NCBI RefSeq assembly: GCF_023715145.1
Contig: NZ_JAMBNP010000001.1
Location: 186,001 to 250,000 of the forward strand
Origin: Paenibacillus glycanilyticus
Lineage (GTDB): Bacteria; Bacillota; Bacilli; Paenibacillales; Paenibacillaceae
Direction: 5' to 3'
DNA length: 64,000 nucleotides
Shown: one piece after another, positions 18,231 through 28,097 of the stretch
Position numbering within the stretch: the stretch's first letter is position 1
Layout: each line of letters starts with the position of its first letter
Program-made: the position numbers and the translations under genes
The notes under the pieces: generated by a model
What the model was told of the DNA's origin: nothing
Databases searched by the model: none
The model's input: the letters and a program-made list of their open reading frames with translations, nothing else

Positions 18231-19136
18231 TTAGTTGCCAGCCATCAGCTTCGACATCAGCTGCGCGGTAATCGTCTGATTAATGCCGGACATCTCCGCC
18301 AGAATCGCCGAACGAGTCGTGTCATCAACGGTATTCAGAATACGAATGACTTTACTTGGGCTGATATCCGCCATTTTGATCAGAAGCTCTCCAGCGCTTT
18401 TTGCGTCCATAGCGGCAAATGTGGCACTAAGCTGATCGCTGCTAAGCTGCGAGGAAGGCTGTTTGGTTTCTGTTGGCTTGGCTTTCTTCAGTTCCGCTTG
18501 CAAAGCCGCAATCTGTCTGTCCTTCGCGGTTACGGTATCCTTGAGCATCATCGTTGCATCGGCAGCTGTCTGAGGATTCATTTTCTCCAAAATCCGAACT
18601 CTGTCGTCGGGTCTCATGGAATCCAGAACGAGAACCATTTCGTCCATCGTCATGCTTTGCAGAATAGGTGCCGCTTTACTCGGCATAATCTTGCTGTACA
18701 TGCTGGCAAGCTCCTGAATCTTAGCTTGATAAGCGGCGTCATCCGCCGCTTTTTCCTCATTAGAGGCTTTAAGTGTATTTATTTGCTCCTGCATGCTTTT
18801 CAGTTCTTGCTCTTGGGTTGCTTTCAGCTGGGAGGTCTCGGCAAGCTCCGCTTCCTTCTCCTGCAGCTGTGTCTGAAGCTCGTCGATTTTTCTGCTCATA
18901 TTGGCCGATTTCAGCTCATTATCGTTTGGCTGTCCGTCAGCTGTCTTGGATTCGGGCAGTACATCCTTCAGATAGGGAATCGAATTGCCGATATCCAGCA
19001 TTTGATTACGGGTCTCCGTATTAAATAAAACGTATAACGCGCCAAGCAGGACAATCGTAAACAAGATCGGCGTCATAAAAAACATTAACCGTTCGAAGCC
19101 GCTATAGCCCTGCTTCTCTAATTCCATATCCGACAT
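18231..19136 (-). CDS. MotE/YlxF-like flagellar operon membrane protein
   Basis: A 301-aa protein with a short cytoplasmic end, one transmembrane helix (FMTPILFTIVLLGALYVLF), a coiled coil rich in Glu/Gln/Lys (about 75-150), and a C-terminal domain like the N-terminal domain of MgtE (IMPSKAAPILQSM, MRPDDRVRILEKMNPQTAADATMML). Proteins of this make-up between fliJ and fliK are called YlxF in Bacillus and MotE-like elsewhere; they are thought to be basal-body or stator chaperones. GGGAG and spacing favour the second of two near ATGs. Confidence 0.87.
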   Translation of the reverse strand: MSDMELEKQGYSGFERLMFFMTPILFTIVLLGALYVLFNTETRNQMLDIGNSIPYLKDVLPESKTADGQPNDNELKSANMSRKIDELQTQLQEKEAELAETSQLKATQEQELKSMQEQINTLKASNEEKAADDAAYQAKIQELASMYSKIMPSKAAPILQSMTMDEMVLVLDSMRPDDRVRILEKMNPQTAADATMMLKDTVTAKDRQIAALQAELKKAKPTETKQPSSQLSSDQLSATFAAMDAKSAGELLIKMADISPSKVIRILNTVDDTTRSAILAEMSGINQTITAQLMSKLMAGN

Positions 19137-19168
19137 TGTCATTCACTCCCTTTACCTTGCGCCGCAGA

Positions 19169-19618
19169 TCATGATGGAAGGGACACCTTGAAACGAACGG
19201 TCGCCATTTCATCGAGTTCATTCTGTTCCTTGATCTGCATTACATGCCGGAAACGGTCTTTGGCATGCTCTTTCGCCTTAAGCCATACCTTCTCGTCCTT
19301 CATTCGATCCGCCAGGTTAGACCGGTTGAATTCTACTTTTCGTTCCGCCTGCCGCACTTCCGTCAGCTTGCTGGCGATGCAAGAATCCAAATATTCAAGA
19401 TAATGCTGCATCAGCTGCAGCTCAGCCAGAGAGACGGCCTCATGCGAGCTCTCATGCTGTTTGCTTTCCCATTCCGCCCGTTTCATCCGCAGCTCAGCCA
19501 GGCTTAATTCTTCAGCCTGCAGCACGCCGATTGCGGATGATAGCTGCCATTCTGCCTGAGTTTTCTCGCTTGACTTCAAATCTACGATTTTTTGATAAGC
19601 GTATCGAAAGGATGCCAT
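19169..19618 (-). CDS. fliJ: Flagellar export chaperone FliJ
   Basis: Coiled-coil stalk protein of the flagellar export ATPase, 149 aa. Almost entirely helical with heptad character, beginning MASFRYAYQKIVDLKSSEKTQAEWQL, which is typical of Gram-positive FliJ. It starts shortly after the fliI stop and lies upstream of the MotE-like gene. Assignment rests on position and coiled-coil character more than on motifs. Confidence 0.92.
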   Translation of the reverse strand: MASFRYAYQKIVDLKSSEKTQAEWQLSSAIGVLQAEELSLAELRMKRAEWESKQHESSHEAVSLAELQLMQHYLEYLDSCIASKLTEVRQAERKVEFNRSNLADRMKDEKVWLKAKEHAKDRFRHVMQIKEQNELDEMATVRFKVSLPS

Positions 19619-19628
19619 TTACCTGTCG

Positions 19629-20954
19629 TCATCTCCTGTGGAATTCCAGCATTAAGCGTTCCTGAGTTTCGGCCAAAGTGACCTTTTCGTTCGTTTTTTG
19701 GCGGGTGAATTGATAGATGGAATCAATATTTTCGATTGCCGTATCAATTTCTTCATTTGTACCCCTCTGGTACGCCCCAATATTTATTAAGTCTTCCGAA
19801 TCTCTATAAACAGAGAGTAACCTTTTCAACTGATTGGCTGAATCTTGTTGTTCTTCCGTCACAATTTCCTTCATAACGCGGCTGACAGACGCAAGAACAT
19901 CGATTGCCGGAAAATGGCCTTTGTTCGCAAGCTGCCTATTAAGAACGATATGGCCGTCCAATATACCGCGCACAGCGTCGGCGATAGGTTCGTTCATGTC
20001 ATCTCCGTCAACCAGGACGGTATAAAACGCAGTAATCGAGCCGGTTGGCCCTGTTCCCGCCCGTTCCAGCAGTTTGGGGAGCGTTGCGAATACCGAAGGC
20101 GTGTAGCCTCTAGTTGCAGGCGGCTCGCCGATGGCAAGTCCAACTTCGCGCTGCGCCATGGCATAACGGGTAACCGAATCCATCATCAGCATGACGTTAA
20201 GTCCGCGGTCGCGGAAGTATTCCGCGATGGAAGTCGCGATAAGCGCTCCCTTAATCCGAATTAACGCCGGCTGATCCGAGGTTGCGACGATAACGACCGA
20301 GCGGGCAAGCCCTTCAGGGCCCAGATCCTTCTCGATAAATTCCAGCACCTCGCGGCCGCGTTCGCCGATCAAGGCAATGACATTCACGTCAGCAGATGTA
20401 TTGCGGGCAATCATGCCAAGCAGCGTGCTCTTGCCTACGCCCGAACCGGCAAAAATACCAACCCGTTGTCCTCTGCCTACGGTCAGAAGTCCATCAATGG
20501 CTCTGACGCCAATACTCAGCGTCTCCGTAACGCGGGGACGTGTCAGCGGATTGCTTGGTTCATTATGCGTTGAGTAATTTTGCATGCGGCTTGGAAGGAA
20601 TGATCCGTCAAGGGGCTGGCCTAAACCATCCAGCACTTTGCCGAGAAGCTCCGAACCTACTTGAACGGACAACGGCTTACCGGTGCCTACTACATCACAG
20701 CCAGGGCTGATCGCGTGCAATTCGCCGAGCGGCATAAGAATAACCTTATTGTCGCGGAAGCCGACTACTTCAGCTTTAATAGGCTTAGCGCCCTTGGCCG
20801 AGTAGATTAAACATACGTCTCCGATGCTCGCATCGGGACCTTCCGATTCAACGGTAAGACCAATGACTTGCGTAACCTTGCCATTAACCCGGACGGGATC
20901 AAGATGACGAAGCTGATCTATGTATTTGGAGCTGTCCAGTTTAATACCGCTCAT
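19629..20954 (-). CDS. fliI: Flagellum-specific ATPase FliI
   Basis: Export ATPase related to the F1 beta subunit, 441 aa. Walker A is seen in FAGSGVGKSTLLGMIA, Walker B in LNVMLMMDSVTRYA, and the FliI/YscN signature in GYTPSVFATLPKLLERAG. The start MSGIKLDSS is chosen by GGAG spacing and a 14-base overlap with fliH; a longer frame would intrude far into fliH. Confidence 0.98.
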   Translation of the reverse strand: MSGIKLDSSKYIDQLRHLDPVRVNGKVTQVIGLTVESEGPDASIGDVCLIYSAKGAKPIKAEVVGFRDNKVILMPLGELHAISPGCDVVGTGKPLSVQVGSELLGKVLDGLGQPLDGSFLPSRMQNYSTHNEPSNPLTRPRVTETLSIGVRAIDGLLTVGRGQRVGIFAGSGVGKSTLLGMIARNTSADVNVIALIGERGREVLEFIEKDLGPEGLARSVVIVATSDQPALIRIKGALIATSIAEYFRDRGLNVMLMMDSVTRYAMAQREVGLAIGEPPATRGYTPSVFATLPKLLERAGTGPTGSITAFYTVLVDGDDMNEPIADAVRGILDGHIVLNRQLANKGHFPAIDVLASVSRVMKEIVTEEQQDSANQLKRLLSVYRDSEDLINIGAYQRGTNEEIDTAIENIDSIYQFTRQKTNEKVTLAETQERLMLEFHRR

Positions 20955-21780
20955 CTGGCATACTCCGTTCTTCATGGCTTTGATTGGCAAGCTGTACAAG
21001 CTCGCGTTTGATTTCGGACAACTGCGTATCGATCCGGGCATCTATACTCCCGTATGCCGAACGAATGACACAGCCGAAATCTTTCACCGTGGCATCGGGA
21101 ATAATCTGAAGCTCTGCTTGAGAGTCGATGACGAGATTAAGCTCTTCCCTAGCAGCCTGTACAAAAGCGAGCTGCCCGGGCGAAACGCAAAGGGCAATAA
21201 CACCTTGCTCTCTCCGTCTGGATAAAGCTCTGCAAATCAGTTCAAGAGCCATATCCGGAGCTTCCGACAGCTGTCTGCCAATCACTTTCTCCGAGATCGA
21301 GACACTGAGATCAACAAGGAAAGGCTCCGCTTCCTGAATAATCTGCTCTCTCATTTCGTAGGCAGACTTCAGAATAGCGTTTGCTTCTTCCAGCCGACTC
21401 TCCCATTCCTTCTTCAGGTCTTGCTCGGCTTGCTCTTGGCCCTGCGCATAACCTTGTTCAAACCCTGCTTCGCGGGAAGCTTGGGACAAAGTTTCGTCTT
21501 CCAGCCGTTTCTCGAGCCACCAGGCATCGATCCGAGCTTCCGTGTCAGCTATCATTTGCTCGCACTGCTCGCCGGCTTCGCGAATACGTTCTTCCGCGAA
21601 GGTTTGTGCATCCGAGATGATTTGGTCGCGAATGGAGATTGTTTCTTCATCCGGTCCTGTCTCTTCAATAATCTCTTCGGTCACCGCTTCTTGCTCAGCA
21701 GCTGCATGTTTGTTCATCCAATATAGCTGCTTTAGCTGATCAAGCGCGATTACGCTTGAAGACTTTATCAAATTAGACAA
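20941..21780 (-). CDS. fliH: Flagellar assembly protein FliH
   Basis: Peripheral-stalk-like regulator of FliI, 279 aa. Long Glu-rich helices with repeated alanines and glutamines precede a compact C-terminal domain (SVSISEKVIGRQL, then LCVSPGQLAFV, then DFGCVIRSAYGSIDARIDTQL). The start is taken as TTG at 21780 (LSNLIKSSSVI), since GGAGGAG lies nine bases upstream; the ATG three codons earlier touches that ribosome site. Overlaps fliG by 8 bases. Confidence 0.94.
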   Translation of the reverse strand: MSNLIKSSSVIALDQLKQLYWMNKHAAAEQEAVTEEIIEETGPDEETISIRDQIISDAQTFAEERIREAGEQCEQMIADTEARIDAWWLEKRLEDETLSQASREAGFEQGYAQGQEQAEQDLKKEWESRLEEANAILKSAYEMREQIIQEAEPFLVDLSVSISEKVIGRQLSEAPDMALELICRALSRRREQGVIALCVSPGQLAFVQAAREELNLVIDSQAELQIIPDATVKDFGCVIRSAYGSIDARIDTQLSEIKRELVQLANQSHEERSMPDERY

Positions 21781-22786
21781 TGATATCATCTCCTCCGCCG
21801 CGGGCGATGATAATCTCGCCGGCTTCTTCTAGCCTGCGAATCGTAGCGACGATACGGGTTTGAGCTTCTTCAACATCACGCAGCCGGACAGGTCCCATAA
21901 ATTCCATTTCTTCCTTAAACGTATCGGACATCCGTTTGGACATGTTGCGGAAAATCGCTTCCCGCACCTCCTCGCTTGCCACCTTGAGCGCGAGCTGAAG
22001 ATCGGAATTTTCCACGTCGCGGATAATGCGCTGAATAGAGCGGTTGTCGATATTGACAATATCTTCGAACACGAACATGCGCTTCTTGATTTCTTCCGCC
22101 AATTCCGGATCTTCGATCTCGAGAGCGTCCAGAATGGTCCGTTCTGTACCCCGGTCGACACCGTTCAGAATCTGGACGATAGAATCGATACCGCCAGCAT
22201 TCGTATAGTCCTGTGTTACCGTAGCAGAGAGCTTTTGCTCAAGCACGCGTTCTACCTGACTGATGACCTCAGGCGACGTACTGTCCATCAAAGCAATTCT
22301 GCGCGCAACATCGGCCTGCTTCTCTTGAGGAAGCGACGATAAAATATGCGAGGATTGCTCGGACTGCAAATAGGAAAGGACGAGTGCGATCGTTTGCGAA
22401 TTTTCGTTTTGGATAAAGTTAAGGATTTGCGTAGGCTCTGCTTTGCGCGCAAAGTCAAATGGCCTTACTTGCAGCGTAGCGGTCAAACGGTTAATGACCT
22501 CAACCGCCTTTTGCTCTCCAAGCGCTTTCTCCAAAATCTCCTTCGCGTACGAAATACCGCCTTGCGAAATATACTCCTGAGCCAAGCAGATTTGATGAAA
22601 ATCGCTTAGGATCTGCTCTCTCTCCGCACTGTCAACCTTGCGGACATTGGCAATTTCGAGAGTAAGCTGTTCAATCTCTTCTTCTCTTAAATGTTTAAAG
22701 ATTTGGGCGGATACTTCCGGCCCCAAAGTAATAAGCAGAATCGCCGCCTTTTGCCGGCCGGTTAATCCATTAAGCGGTTTTGCCAT
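21773..22786 (-). CDS. fliG: Flagellar motor switch protein FliG
   Basis: Rotor torque protein, 337 aa. The N-terminal domain opens GLTGRQKAAILLITLGPEV, and the armadillo-like middle domain follows. The C-terminal charged ridge that meets the stator is visible (IQRIIRDVENSDLQLALKVA, and RLRDVEEAQTRIV). The start is ATG at 22786 with AGAGGTGG upstream; a GTG three codons earlier overlaps that site. It follows fliF closely. Confidence 0.98.
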   Translation of the reverse strand: MAKPLNGLTGRQKAAILLITLGPEVSAQIFKHLREEEIEQLTLEIANVRKVDSAEREQILSDFHQICLAQEYISQGGISYAKEILEKALGEQKAVEVINRLTATLQVRPFDFARKAEPTQILNFIQNENSQTIALVLSYLQSEQSSHILSSLPQEKQADVARRIALMDSTSPEVISQVERVLEQKLSATVTQDYTNAGGIDSIVQILNGVDRGTERTILDALEIEDPELAEEIKKRMFVFEDIVNIDNRSIQRIIRDVENSDLQLALKVASEEVREAIFRNMSKRMSDTFKEEMEFMGPVRLRDVEEAQTRIVATIRRLEEAGEIIIARGGGDDIIV

Positions 22787-22797
22787 AGGAGCCACCT

Positions 22798-24381
22798 CTA
22801 TTCATCCACAAGCCAGGTGCGGAGCAAGTTAACGAATTCTTCCGGCTTGCGTTTGGCGAGTGTTTCAAGATTTTTACGAGCTTGACTGTCATTATTAACC
22901 GTTTCGAAATCAATCGTAGGGAATTCCGGCTTAGCTTGCGCCTGAAGCAATGCTGCTGCTTCCGCCGCCGCTTCTTCTTCTGCCCGTTTTCTGCGTCTGC
23001 GCACGAGCATCACGGCAAGTCCGCCAATAAGAGCCAGAGCTGCTGCGCCAAGTCCGATTGCCCACTGCATCGATAAGCCGCTAACTGATGTTCCAGCATC
23101 ATTAGCCGCAAAATTTTGACCGAGTATTGTAACCTTTTTCGCTATCAATGCGTCATCATTAACATCTTGACCGGAATCGGCAAGCTGTGCACGAACAAGC
23201 GAGCTGAGGAAATTGATTAACTCTAGCCTGGACTGCTCCGTCAATTTACTCTGTTCAACGCCGATGCTGATCGAAAGATCCTTCAGCTGGTAAGGTGCAG
23301 ATTCAATCTGATTGTTAATGCGGTCGTAATCGTAATTCGTAACCTGGGAGCTTTGCTCGGAAGAACCGTTGGTGCTGTCGGTTGCCGTATAGCCAGGAAC
23401 ATCCGTCTCACCCGTGCCGGCTACTCCGCCTGCAGGTGCGGACCCGTTCGTAGTCGTGCTGTTATCCTGCTGCTCGCTTACGATAATGCCGTTATTGTTA
23501 TTGTTCTCAAGTGGTCTAACCAGGTTCTCCTGGGTAACCTTCTTGTCGAAGTTAAAGCTGCTGGCAACGCTGATGACCAAATTATCTCCAATCATCGGAG
23601 ACAAGAACTGCTGAATGTTCTTCTTCACTTCAGCTTCGTATTTCCGTTGAATGAGGAATTGGCTCTCTGCCGCATCTGTTGCTGCGCCAACCTTATTTCC
23701 GTCAATTTCCGAAGATACCAGTTCGCCTTGCGGACTTGAGATCGTAATATTCTGGATCGCCAGCTTCGGTACCGCCGTCTTCACCAGATTATAGTATCCG
23801 TCAACCTCTTGCTGGCTCGGCCGGTAACCTGGCGTAAAGTTCATCATAATCGAAGCAGATGCCTGCTCCTTCTCTTCCGGAGTCAGGAACACCGACTCTT
23901 CCGGCAGATTGATGAGTACTTTAGAGCTTTGAACGCCCTGCATCCGGTTAAGCAATTGTTGAACTTCACCGTTCAATGCATTGATGTACTTCACGTTAAA
24001 TTCATTTTCGGTTTGGCCGAACGCACTGCCGCCTTCGAAAGCCTCAAATCCGATTGAACCGTTTTGCACAAGACCTTGCGAGCCAACATCTACCCGGGTT
24101 CTTGTTGCTACCGCGCTTGGCACTGAGATGCTGTGCCCGTCTGCGCTTAATTGATAAGGGACGCCACTCCCGTCTAAGTAATTCATGATTGCCGCTGCAT
24201 CTGTGGTGTCTAGATTTTGAAACGCTACTTCATAATCCGTCCTTGTGAATATGTAAGTTAGAATCACAATTGACAACAACAATACACCAATGGATGCCCC
24301 CAGCCCTATTTTTTGTTTTTTGCCCATTTGACCCCAAAACTGTGTGAGCCTCTGTCGGTATTGGGCGATTCTTTCGTTCAC
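22798..24381 (-). CDS. fliF: Flagellar MS-ring protein FliF
   Basis: Forms the membrane ring that founds the basal body, 527 aa. An N-terminal transmembrane helix (IGLGASIGVLLLSIVILTYIF) and a C-terminal one (WAIGLGAAALALIGGLAVML) flank the extracytoplasmic ring-building domains (VKTAVPKLAIQNITISSPQG is a typical strand set). The C-terminal end that binds FliG is present. GTG start with GAGGTGA upstream. Confidence 0.98.
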   Translation of the reverse strand: MNERIAQYRQRLTQFWGQMGKKQKIGLGASIGVLLLSIVILTYIFTRTDYEVAFQNLDTTDAAAIMNYLDGSGVPYQLSADGHSISVPSAVATRTRVDVGSQGLVQNGSIGFEAFEGGSAFGQTENEFNVKYINALNGEVQQLLNRMQGVQSSKVLINLPEESVFLTPEEKEQASASIMMNFTPGYRPSQQEVDGYYNLVKTAVPKLAIQNITISSPQGELVSSEIDGNKVGAATDAAESQFLIQRKYEAEVKKNIQQFLSPMIGDNLVISVASSFNFDKKVTQENLVRPLENNNNNGIIVSEQQDNSTTTNGSAPAGGVAGTGETDVPGYTATDSTNGSSEQSSQVTNYDYDRINNQIESAPYQLKDLSISIGVEQSKLTEQSRLELINFLSSLVRAQLADSGQDVNDDALIAKKVTILGQNFAANDAGTSVSGLSMQWAIGLGAAALALIGGLAVMLVRRRRKRAEEEAAAEAAALLQAQAKPEFPTIDFETVNNDSQARKNLETLAKRKPEEFVNLLRTWLVDE

Positions 24382-24422
24382 GTTGTCACCTCACCCAGCT
24401 TCTGTCTAGTTCGAAAGCCCTA

Positions 24423-24734
24423 CTATACTGACATCCGCATAATTTCTTGATAAGCATCAATCACTTTATTGCGAATTTGTGTCGTCAGCTGCAAGCTGAG
24501 CTCTGCCTTCTGAGAAGCGATGAGAACCTGTGAAACATCAACCTCGCCGATTAAGTATTTATCGTTTAGCTTATGTACTTCTTTTTCTTGTGTATCCACG
24601 CTGTTTAGTGCGTTCTCCAAGTACTGTCCGAATGAATTCATCATTTCAGCAGGAGTCGCCTGCTGCTGCGGTTTAGCAGCCTCAAGCACCTTGTTAACGG
24701 CTTGTGCGGGATTAAGTTGCAACGGTTGAATCAT
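24423..24734 (-). CDS. fliE: Flagellar hook-basal body protein FliE
   Basis: Rod adaptor between MS ring and rod, 103 aa. The C-terminal helix VSQVLIASQKAELSLQLTTQIRNKVIDAYQEIMRM is the classical FliE signature. GGAGGG precedes the ATG. Located between flgC and fliF. Confidence 0.97.
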   Translation of the reverse strand: MIQPLQLNPAQAVNKVLEAAKPQQQATPAEMMNSFGQYLENALNSVDTQEKEVHKLNDKYLIGEVDVSQVLIASQKAELSLQLTTQIRNKVIDAYQEIMRMSV

Positions 24735-24762
24735 ACCGTCCCTCCGTCATCGTCATTTTACT

Positions 24763-25218
24763 TTACTTACCAATCTCCAGCGCCTTTGCAAACATGGCTT
24801 TAGACGCATTAAGAGCTGTTACGTTAGCCTCGTATGACCGTGTGGCCGAGATCATATCGACCATTTCCTTAGCCACATCAACGTTAGGCATATTGACATA
24901 TCCGTTCGCATCCGCATCCGGGTGAGTTGGATTATAGACAAGCTTGGTTGGCGACTGATCCTCAATAATTCTGGTTGCTTTCACGCCTTGTGCTCCGGAA
25001 GTCCCTTCAAGCTGTTTATTCAGCATATCGGAGAAAGAAGAGGTTTGCGTCATTGGTTCGAGCACGACCATTTTCCGTTTGTATGGCACGAATTGACCAT
25101 TCACATATTCGGCGCGTGTCGTTTCTGCGTTTGCGATGTTTGAGGAAATGACGTCCATTCGCAAACGCTGTGCGGTTAGTGCTGAAGCACTGGCATCAAA
25201 GCTGCTAGAAATCCTCAA
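24763..25218 (-). CDS. flgC: Flagellar basal-body rod protein FlgC
   Basis: Proximal rod protein, 151 aa. The N-terminal helix ([24 protein letters not shown]) and the C-terminal signature ([32 protein letters not shown]) are diagnostic. TTG start with GGGAGAT upstream, six bases past the flgB stop. Confidence 0.97.
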   Translation of the reverse strand: MRISSSFDASASALTAQRLRMDVISSNIANAETTRAEYVNGQFVPYKRKMVVLEPMTQTSSFSDMLNKQLEGTSGAQGVKATRIIEDQSPTKLVYNPTHPDADANGYVNMPNVDVAKEMVDMISATRSYEANVTALNASKAMFAKALEIGK

Positions 25219-25224
25219 TTCTTG

Positions 25225-25632
25225 CTATCTCCCTTCAATTGCGGTCCTCATCATTTTCACATCATGGCTGATCTGTTGAATATAAAAGTTGTAACTGAGT
25301 TGGTTTTTAGCGAGTAATGACATCTCGCGGTCGATATCTACATTATTCTCATTGTTATTCATTTGGGACAAATTGTCCGTCTGGACCTGAGCTGTTGGGA
25401 CTACTCCGCCCGACCTGCCAATCGGAATATGGCGTTCATTCGTTCGTTTGCCCTGTAGTCCACCTTGCCCTCCCATCTCCTGGCTGAGGAGCTCTTCAAA
25501 CAAGACTTCCGACCTTTTGAAGTTAGGAGTGTCGACATTTGCGATGTTGTCGGAGATGACGCCTTGGCGTAATTCTGCAGCCTTCACAGCGCCTTCCAAT
25601 CGCCCAAATGATGTGCCGTTCAATACATTCAC
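25225..25632 (-). CDS. flgB: Flagellar basal-body rod protein FlgB
   Basis: First gene of the fla/che operon and proximal rod protein, 135 aa. The rod signature ELRQGVISDNIANVDTPNFKRSEV and the C-terminal helix (MSLLAKNQLSYNFYIQQISHDVKMMRTAI) identify it. GTG start; a TTG three codons in is possible. The leader of about 75 bases follows a likely vegetative promoter at 25717-25746. Confidence 0.96.
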   Translation of the reverse strand: MNVLNGTSFGRLEGAVKAAELRQGVISDNIANVDTPNFKRSEVLFEELLSQEMGGQGGLQGKRTNERHIPIGRSGGVVPTAQVQTDNLSQMNNNENNVDIDREMSLLAKNQLSYNFYIQQISHDVKMMRTAIEGR

Positions 25633-25716
25633 GTTTGCGTGTCACCACTTTCAGTAGAAGATCATAGTTAACGTATTCAACAGATTGCGAACCATTCCTT
25701 CTTTCTTCGACATTAA

Positions 25717-25746
25717 ATTATGAAAAAAATGAGACGAAACTGTCGA
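25717..25746 (-). promoter_or_regulatory. Probable sigma-A promoter of the fla/che operon
   Basis: On the minus strand the hexamers are TCGACA (-35, 25741-25746) and CATAAT (-10, 25717-25722), separated by 18 bases, each one mismatch from consensus. It lies about 85 bases upstream of flgB and downstream of the codY terminator. The -35 lies inside an imperfect palindrome (TGTCG..CGACA, 25741-25758). No sigma-D -10 (GCCGATAA type) was seen here. Confidence 0.6.
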
Positions 25747-25762
25747 GTTTTGCCGACATGTT

Positions 25763-25777
25763 AATATTCAACAATTG
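25763..25777 (-). promoter_or_regulatory. CodY-box-like sequence upstream of fla/che promoter
   Basis: The minus-strand 15-mer CAATTGTTGAATATT matches the CodY consensus AATTTTCWGAATATT at 11 of 15 positions, including the whole GAATATT half. It lies just upstream of the proposed -35. CodY represses fla/che in Bacillus subtilis, and codY is the adjacent upstream gene. Binding here is inference. Confidence 0.45.
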
Positions 25778-25800
25778 TCCAAAATATTACAATAAGAAAA

Positions 25801-25831
25801 AAGCCCTATCTTTAATTTCAAGATAGGGCTT
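25801..25831 (-). terminator. Intrinsic terminator of the codY operon
   Basis: A perfect 12-bp stem (25801-25812 with 25820-25831) and a 7-base loop, followed on the minus strand by a T-run (TTTTTTCTTATT). It separates codY from the fla/che promoter. Confidence 0.92.
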
Positions 25832-25868
25832 TACGATGATTTTTCCATAGGTTGGTAGTCCCAGGGAA

Positions 25869-26639
25869 TTATTGCTTAATTTTTTCCAATTCCTGAAGCA
25901 GCTGGGTATTTAAAATTTTGATGTAGGTGCCTTTCATCCCAAGAGATCTTGTTTCGATGACACCAGCGCTCTCCAGCTTGCGAAGCGCATTGACGATAAC
26001 CGATCGAGTAATTCCTACACGATCCGCGATTTTGGAGGCGACAAGCAGTCCTTCTTTGCCTTCCAGCTGCTCGAAGATATGCTCAACCGCTTCGAGCTCG
26101 CTGAACGACAATGAGCCGATAGCTACCGATACAACCGCACGGCTGCGGGCTTCCTGCTCAACCTCTTCTGCGCGTTCGCGCAAAATTTCCATGCCGACAA
26201 TTGTCGAACCGTACTCTGCCAGTACAAGATCATCATCATCGAAGGAGCCGTTCGTCCGAGTCAGAACGAGTGTACCCAGTCGGTCTCCTCCTCCGGTAAT
26301 AGGAACGACTGTCATAATTTCCTGCTCGCCAAGAGTCGGGAATGTCTCATAGACTCCCGCATCAGGCGCCACATTTGTGACAGGTTCCTGCATATCCAGA
26401 AATAGGCTGTTGCTCACTTGCGGAAAGCGCAGCTCTTCAACAGACATCGAACGAAGCGTATCATGATCGTAAGGATTCACGGCTGCGCAGCCTAGAACCT
26501 TCCCTTTTCGGCTGACCACAAATACATTCGTCTGTATTGTGCTGCACAATACCTCAGCCATCTCTCTGAAATTGAGCGCTTTGCCGGCTGCCCGTTGCAA
26601 CAGCCGGTTCAGCGTTCTTGTTTTTGTAAGTAAAGTCAT
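25869..26639 (-). CDS. codY: GTP-sensing global transcriptional repressor CodY
   Basis: Global nutrient regulator that binds DNA when GTP and branched-chain amino acids are plentiful, 256 aa. The N-terminal GAF domain binds branched-chain amino acids. The C-terminal winged helix holds the recognition helix motif ([26 protein letters not shown]), which is near-invariant in CodY. The ATG at 26639 has GGGAGG upstream. Last gene of the dprA-topA-trmFO-hslVU-codY cluster. Confidence 0.98.
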   Translation of the reverse strand: MTLLTKTRTLNRLLQRAAGKALNFREMAEVLCSTIQTNVFVVSRKGKVLGCAAVNPYDHDTLRSMSVEELRFPQVSNSLFLDMQEPVTNVAPDAGVYETFPTLGEQEIMTVVPITGGGDRLGTLVLTRTNGSFDDDDLVLAEYGSTIVGMEILRERAEEVEQEARSRAVVSVAIGSLSFSELEAVEHIFEQLEGKEGLLVASKIADRVGITRSVIVNALRKLESAGVIETRSLGMKGTYIKILNTQLLQELEKIKQ

Positions 26640-26676
26640 GCCTAAGCCTCCCAAAACTCATCCCACTACATTTCTA

Positions 26677-28080
26677 CTACAGTATATATTGACTCAGATC
26701 GCGATTTTTCGCAATGCCCCCCACTTTTTCCCTCACATATTCAGGGGTTATGACCATTTGGTCAAGGTTAATGTCCGGGGCTTCAAAGGACAGATCCTCC
26801 AGCAGCTTCTCCAAAATCGTATGGAGCCTGCGGGCACCGATATTTTCGGTATTGCGGTTCAAATCCGCTGCGATCGAAGCAATTTCTTTTATCGCGTCGT
26901 CAGAAAATTCAATCGCAATGCCTTCTGTTTGAAGAAGAGCCGCATATTGCTTCGTTAAAGCATTTTTAGGCTCCTTCAGAATGCTTACGAAATCCTCAAG
27001 GGTAAGCGATGTTAATTCTACCCGGATCGGGAAACGTCCCTGAAGCTCGGGAATCAAATCAGACGGCTTCGCCACGTGGAATGCGCCGGCTGCGATGAAC
27101 AGCACATAGTCCGTTTTGACCGGACCATACTTCGTCATTACCGTTGAGCCCTCAACAATCGGAAGAATATCACGCTGAACGCCTTCGCGGGATACATCAG
27201 GACCATTGCCTCTGGACGGACTTGCGATCTTATCAATCTCATCGATGAAAATAATGCCGGACTGCTCCGCGCGGGATACCGATTCCGCAATGACATCATC
27301 CATATTGATCAGCTTGTTGGCTTCCTCCTGAGTCAGCACTTTACGCGCTTCCTTGACGGGCAGCCTGCGTTTCTTGGTCTTCTTCGGCATAAATTGCCCC
27401 AGCATCTCCTGCATATTCATGCCGCCTAGGCCATCCGGTCCTTGACCTCCAAGCATATCAAGCATATTAGGGGTGTTATCCTCTATCTCAACCTCTACGG
27501 TCTCGTTCTCCAGCTTCCCGGCAGCGAGATCATCGCGTGCTTGCGAACGCTTAGAAATAATAACGGAGTCATGCTCAGGCTCTTCAACTACATCCTTGTT
27601 ATTCTGCTGATTGCCAAAGAGCATCTCGAACGGATTTTTCGACTGCTTTTCCTTTACTTTGGACGGGACCAGTAGAGATACCAAGCGTTCATTCGCCAGC
27701 TTCTCCGCTTTATCCTGAACAGATTCCGTCTTCTCTGCCTTTACCATTCGAATAGCGGTCTCAACCAGATCGCGCACCATCGACTCTACATCGCGGCCGA
27801 CATAGCCGACTTCTGTGAATTTGGTCGCCTCTACTTTGATAAATGGCGCTTTAACCAGCTTGGCAAGACGGCGCGCAATTTCGGTTTTGCCGACACCGGT
27901 AGGACCAATCATCAGAATGTTTTTCGGAACAATTTCATCACGAAGCGCCTCGTCCAGCATGCTTCTGCGATATCGGTTTCGGAGTGCAATGGCGACAGAT
28001 CGTTTGGCAGGCTTTTGGCCAACAATATATTTATCTAGCTCGGCTACGATTTGACGAGGGGTAAAAGCTTGATTCACCAT
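26677..28080 (-). CDS. hslU: HslUV (ClpYQ) protease ATPase subunit HslU
   Basis: AAA+ unfoldase that feeds substrates to HslV, 467 aa. The N-terminal [16 protein letters not shown], Walker A ([15 protein letters not shown]) and the GYVGRD pore motif are present. Walker B is [11 protein letters not shown], and the C-terminus [14 protein letters not shown] docks in HslV. The ATG at 28080 has GGAGGAG nine bases upstream. The I-domain (about 110-240) is long and acidic, as in Gram-positives. Confidence 0.98.
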   Translation of the reverse strand: MVNQAFTPRQIVAELDKYIVGQKPAKRSVAIALRNRYRRSMLDEALRDEIVPKNILMIGPTGVGKTEIARRLAKLVKAPFIKVEATKFTEVGYVGRDVESMVRDLVETAIRMVKAEKTESVQDKAEKLANERLVSLLVPSKVKEKQSKNPFEMLFGNQQNNKDVVEEPEHDSVIISKRSQARDDLAAGKLENETVEVEIEDNTPNMLDMLGGQGPDGLGGMNMQEMLGQFMPKKTKKRRLPVKEARKVLTQEEANKLINMDDVIAESVSRAEQSGIIFIDEIDKIASPSRGNGPDVSREGVQRDILPIVEGSTVMTKYGPVKTDYVLFIAAGAFHVAKPSDLIPELQGRFPIRVELTSLTLEDFVSILKEPKNALTKQYAALLQTEGIAIEFSDDAIKEIASIAADLNRNTENIGARRLHTILEKLLEDLSFEAPDINLDQMVITPEYVREKVGGIAKNRDLSQYIL

Positions 28081-28097
28081 ATGATATCTCCTCCGCT

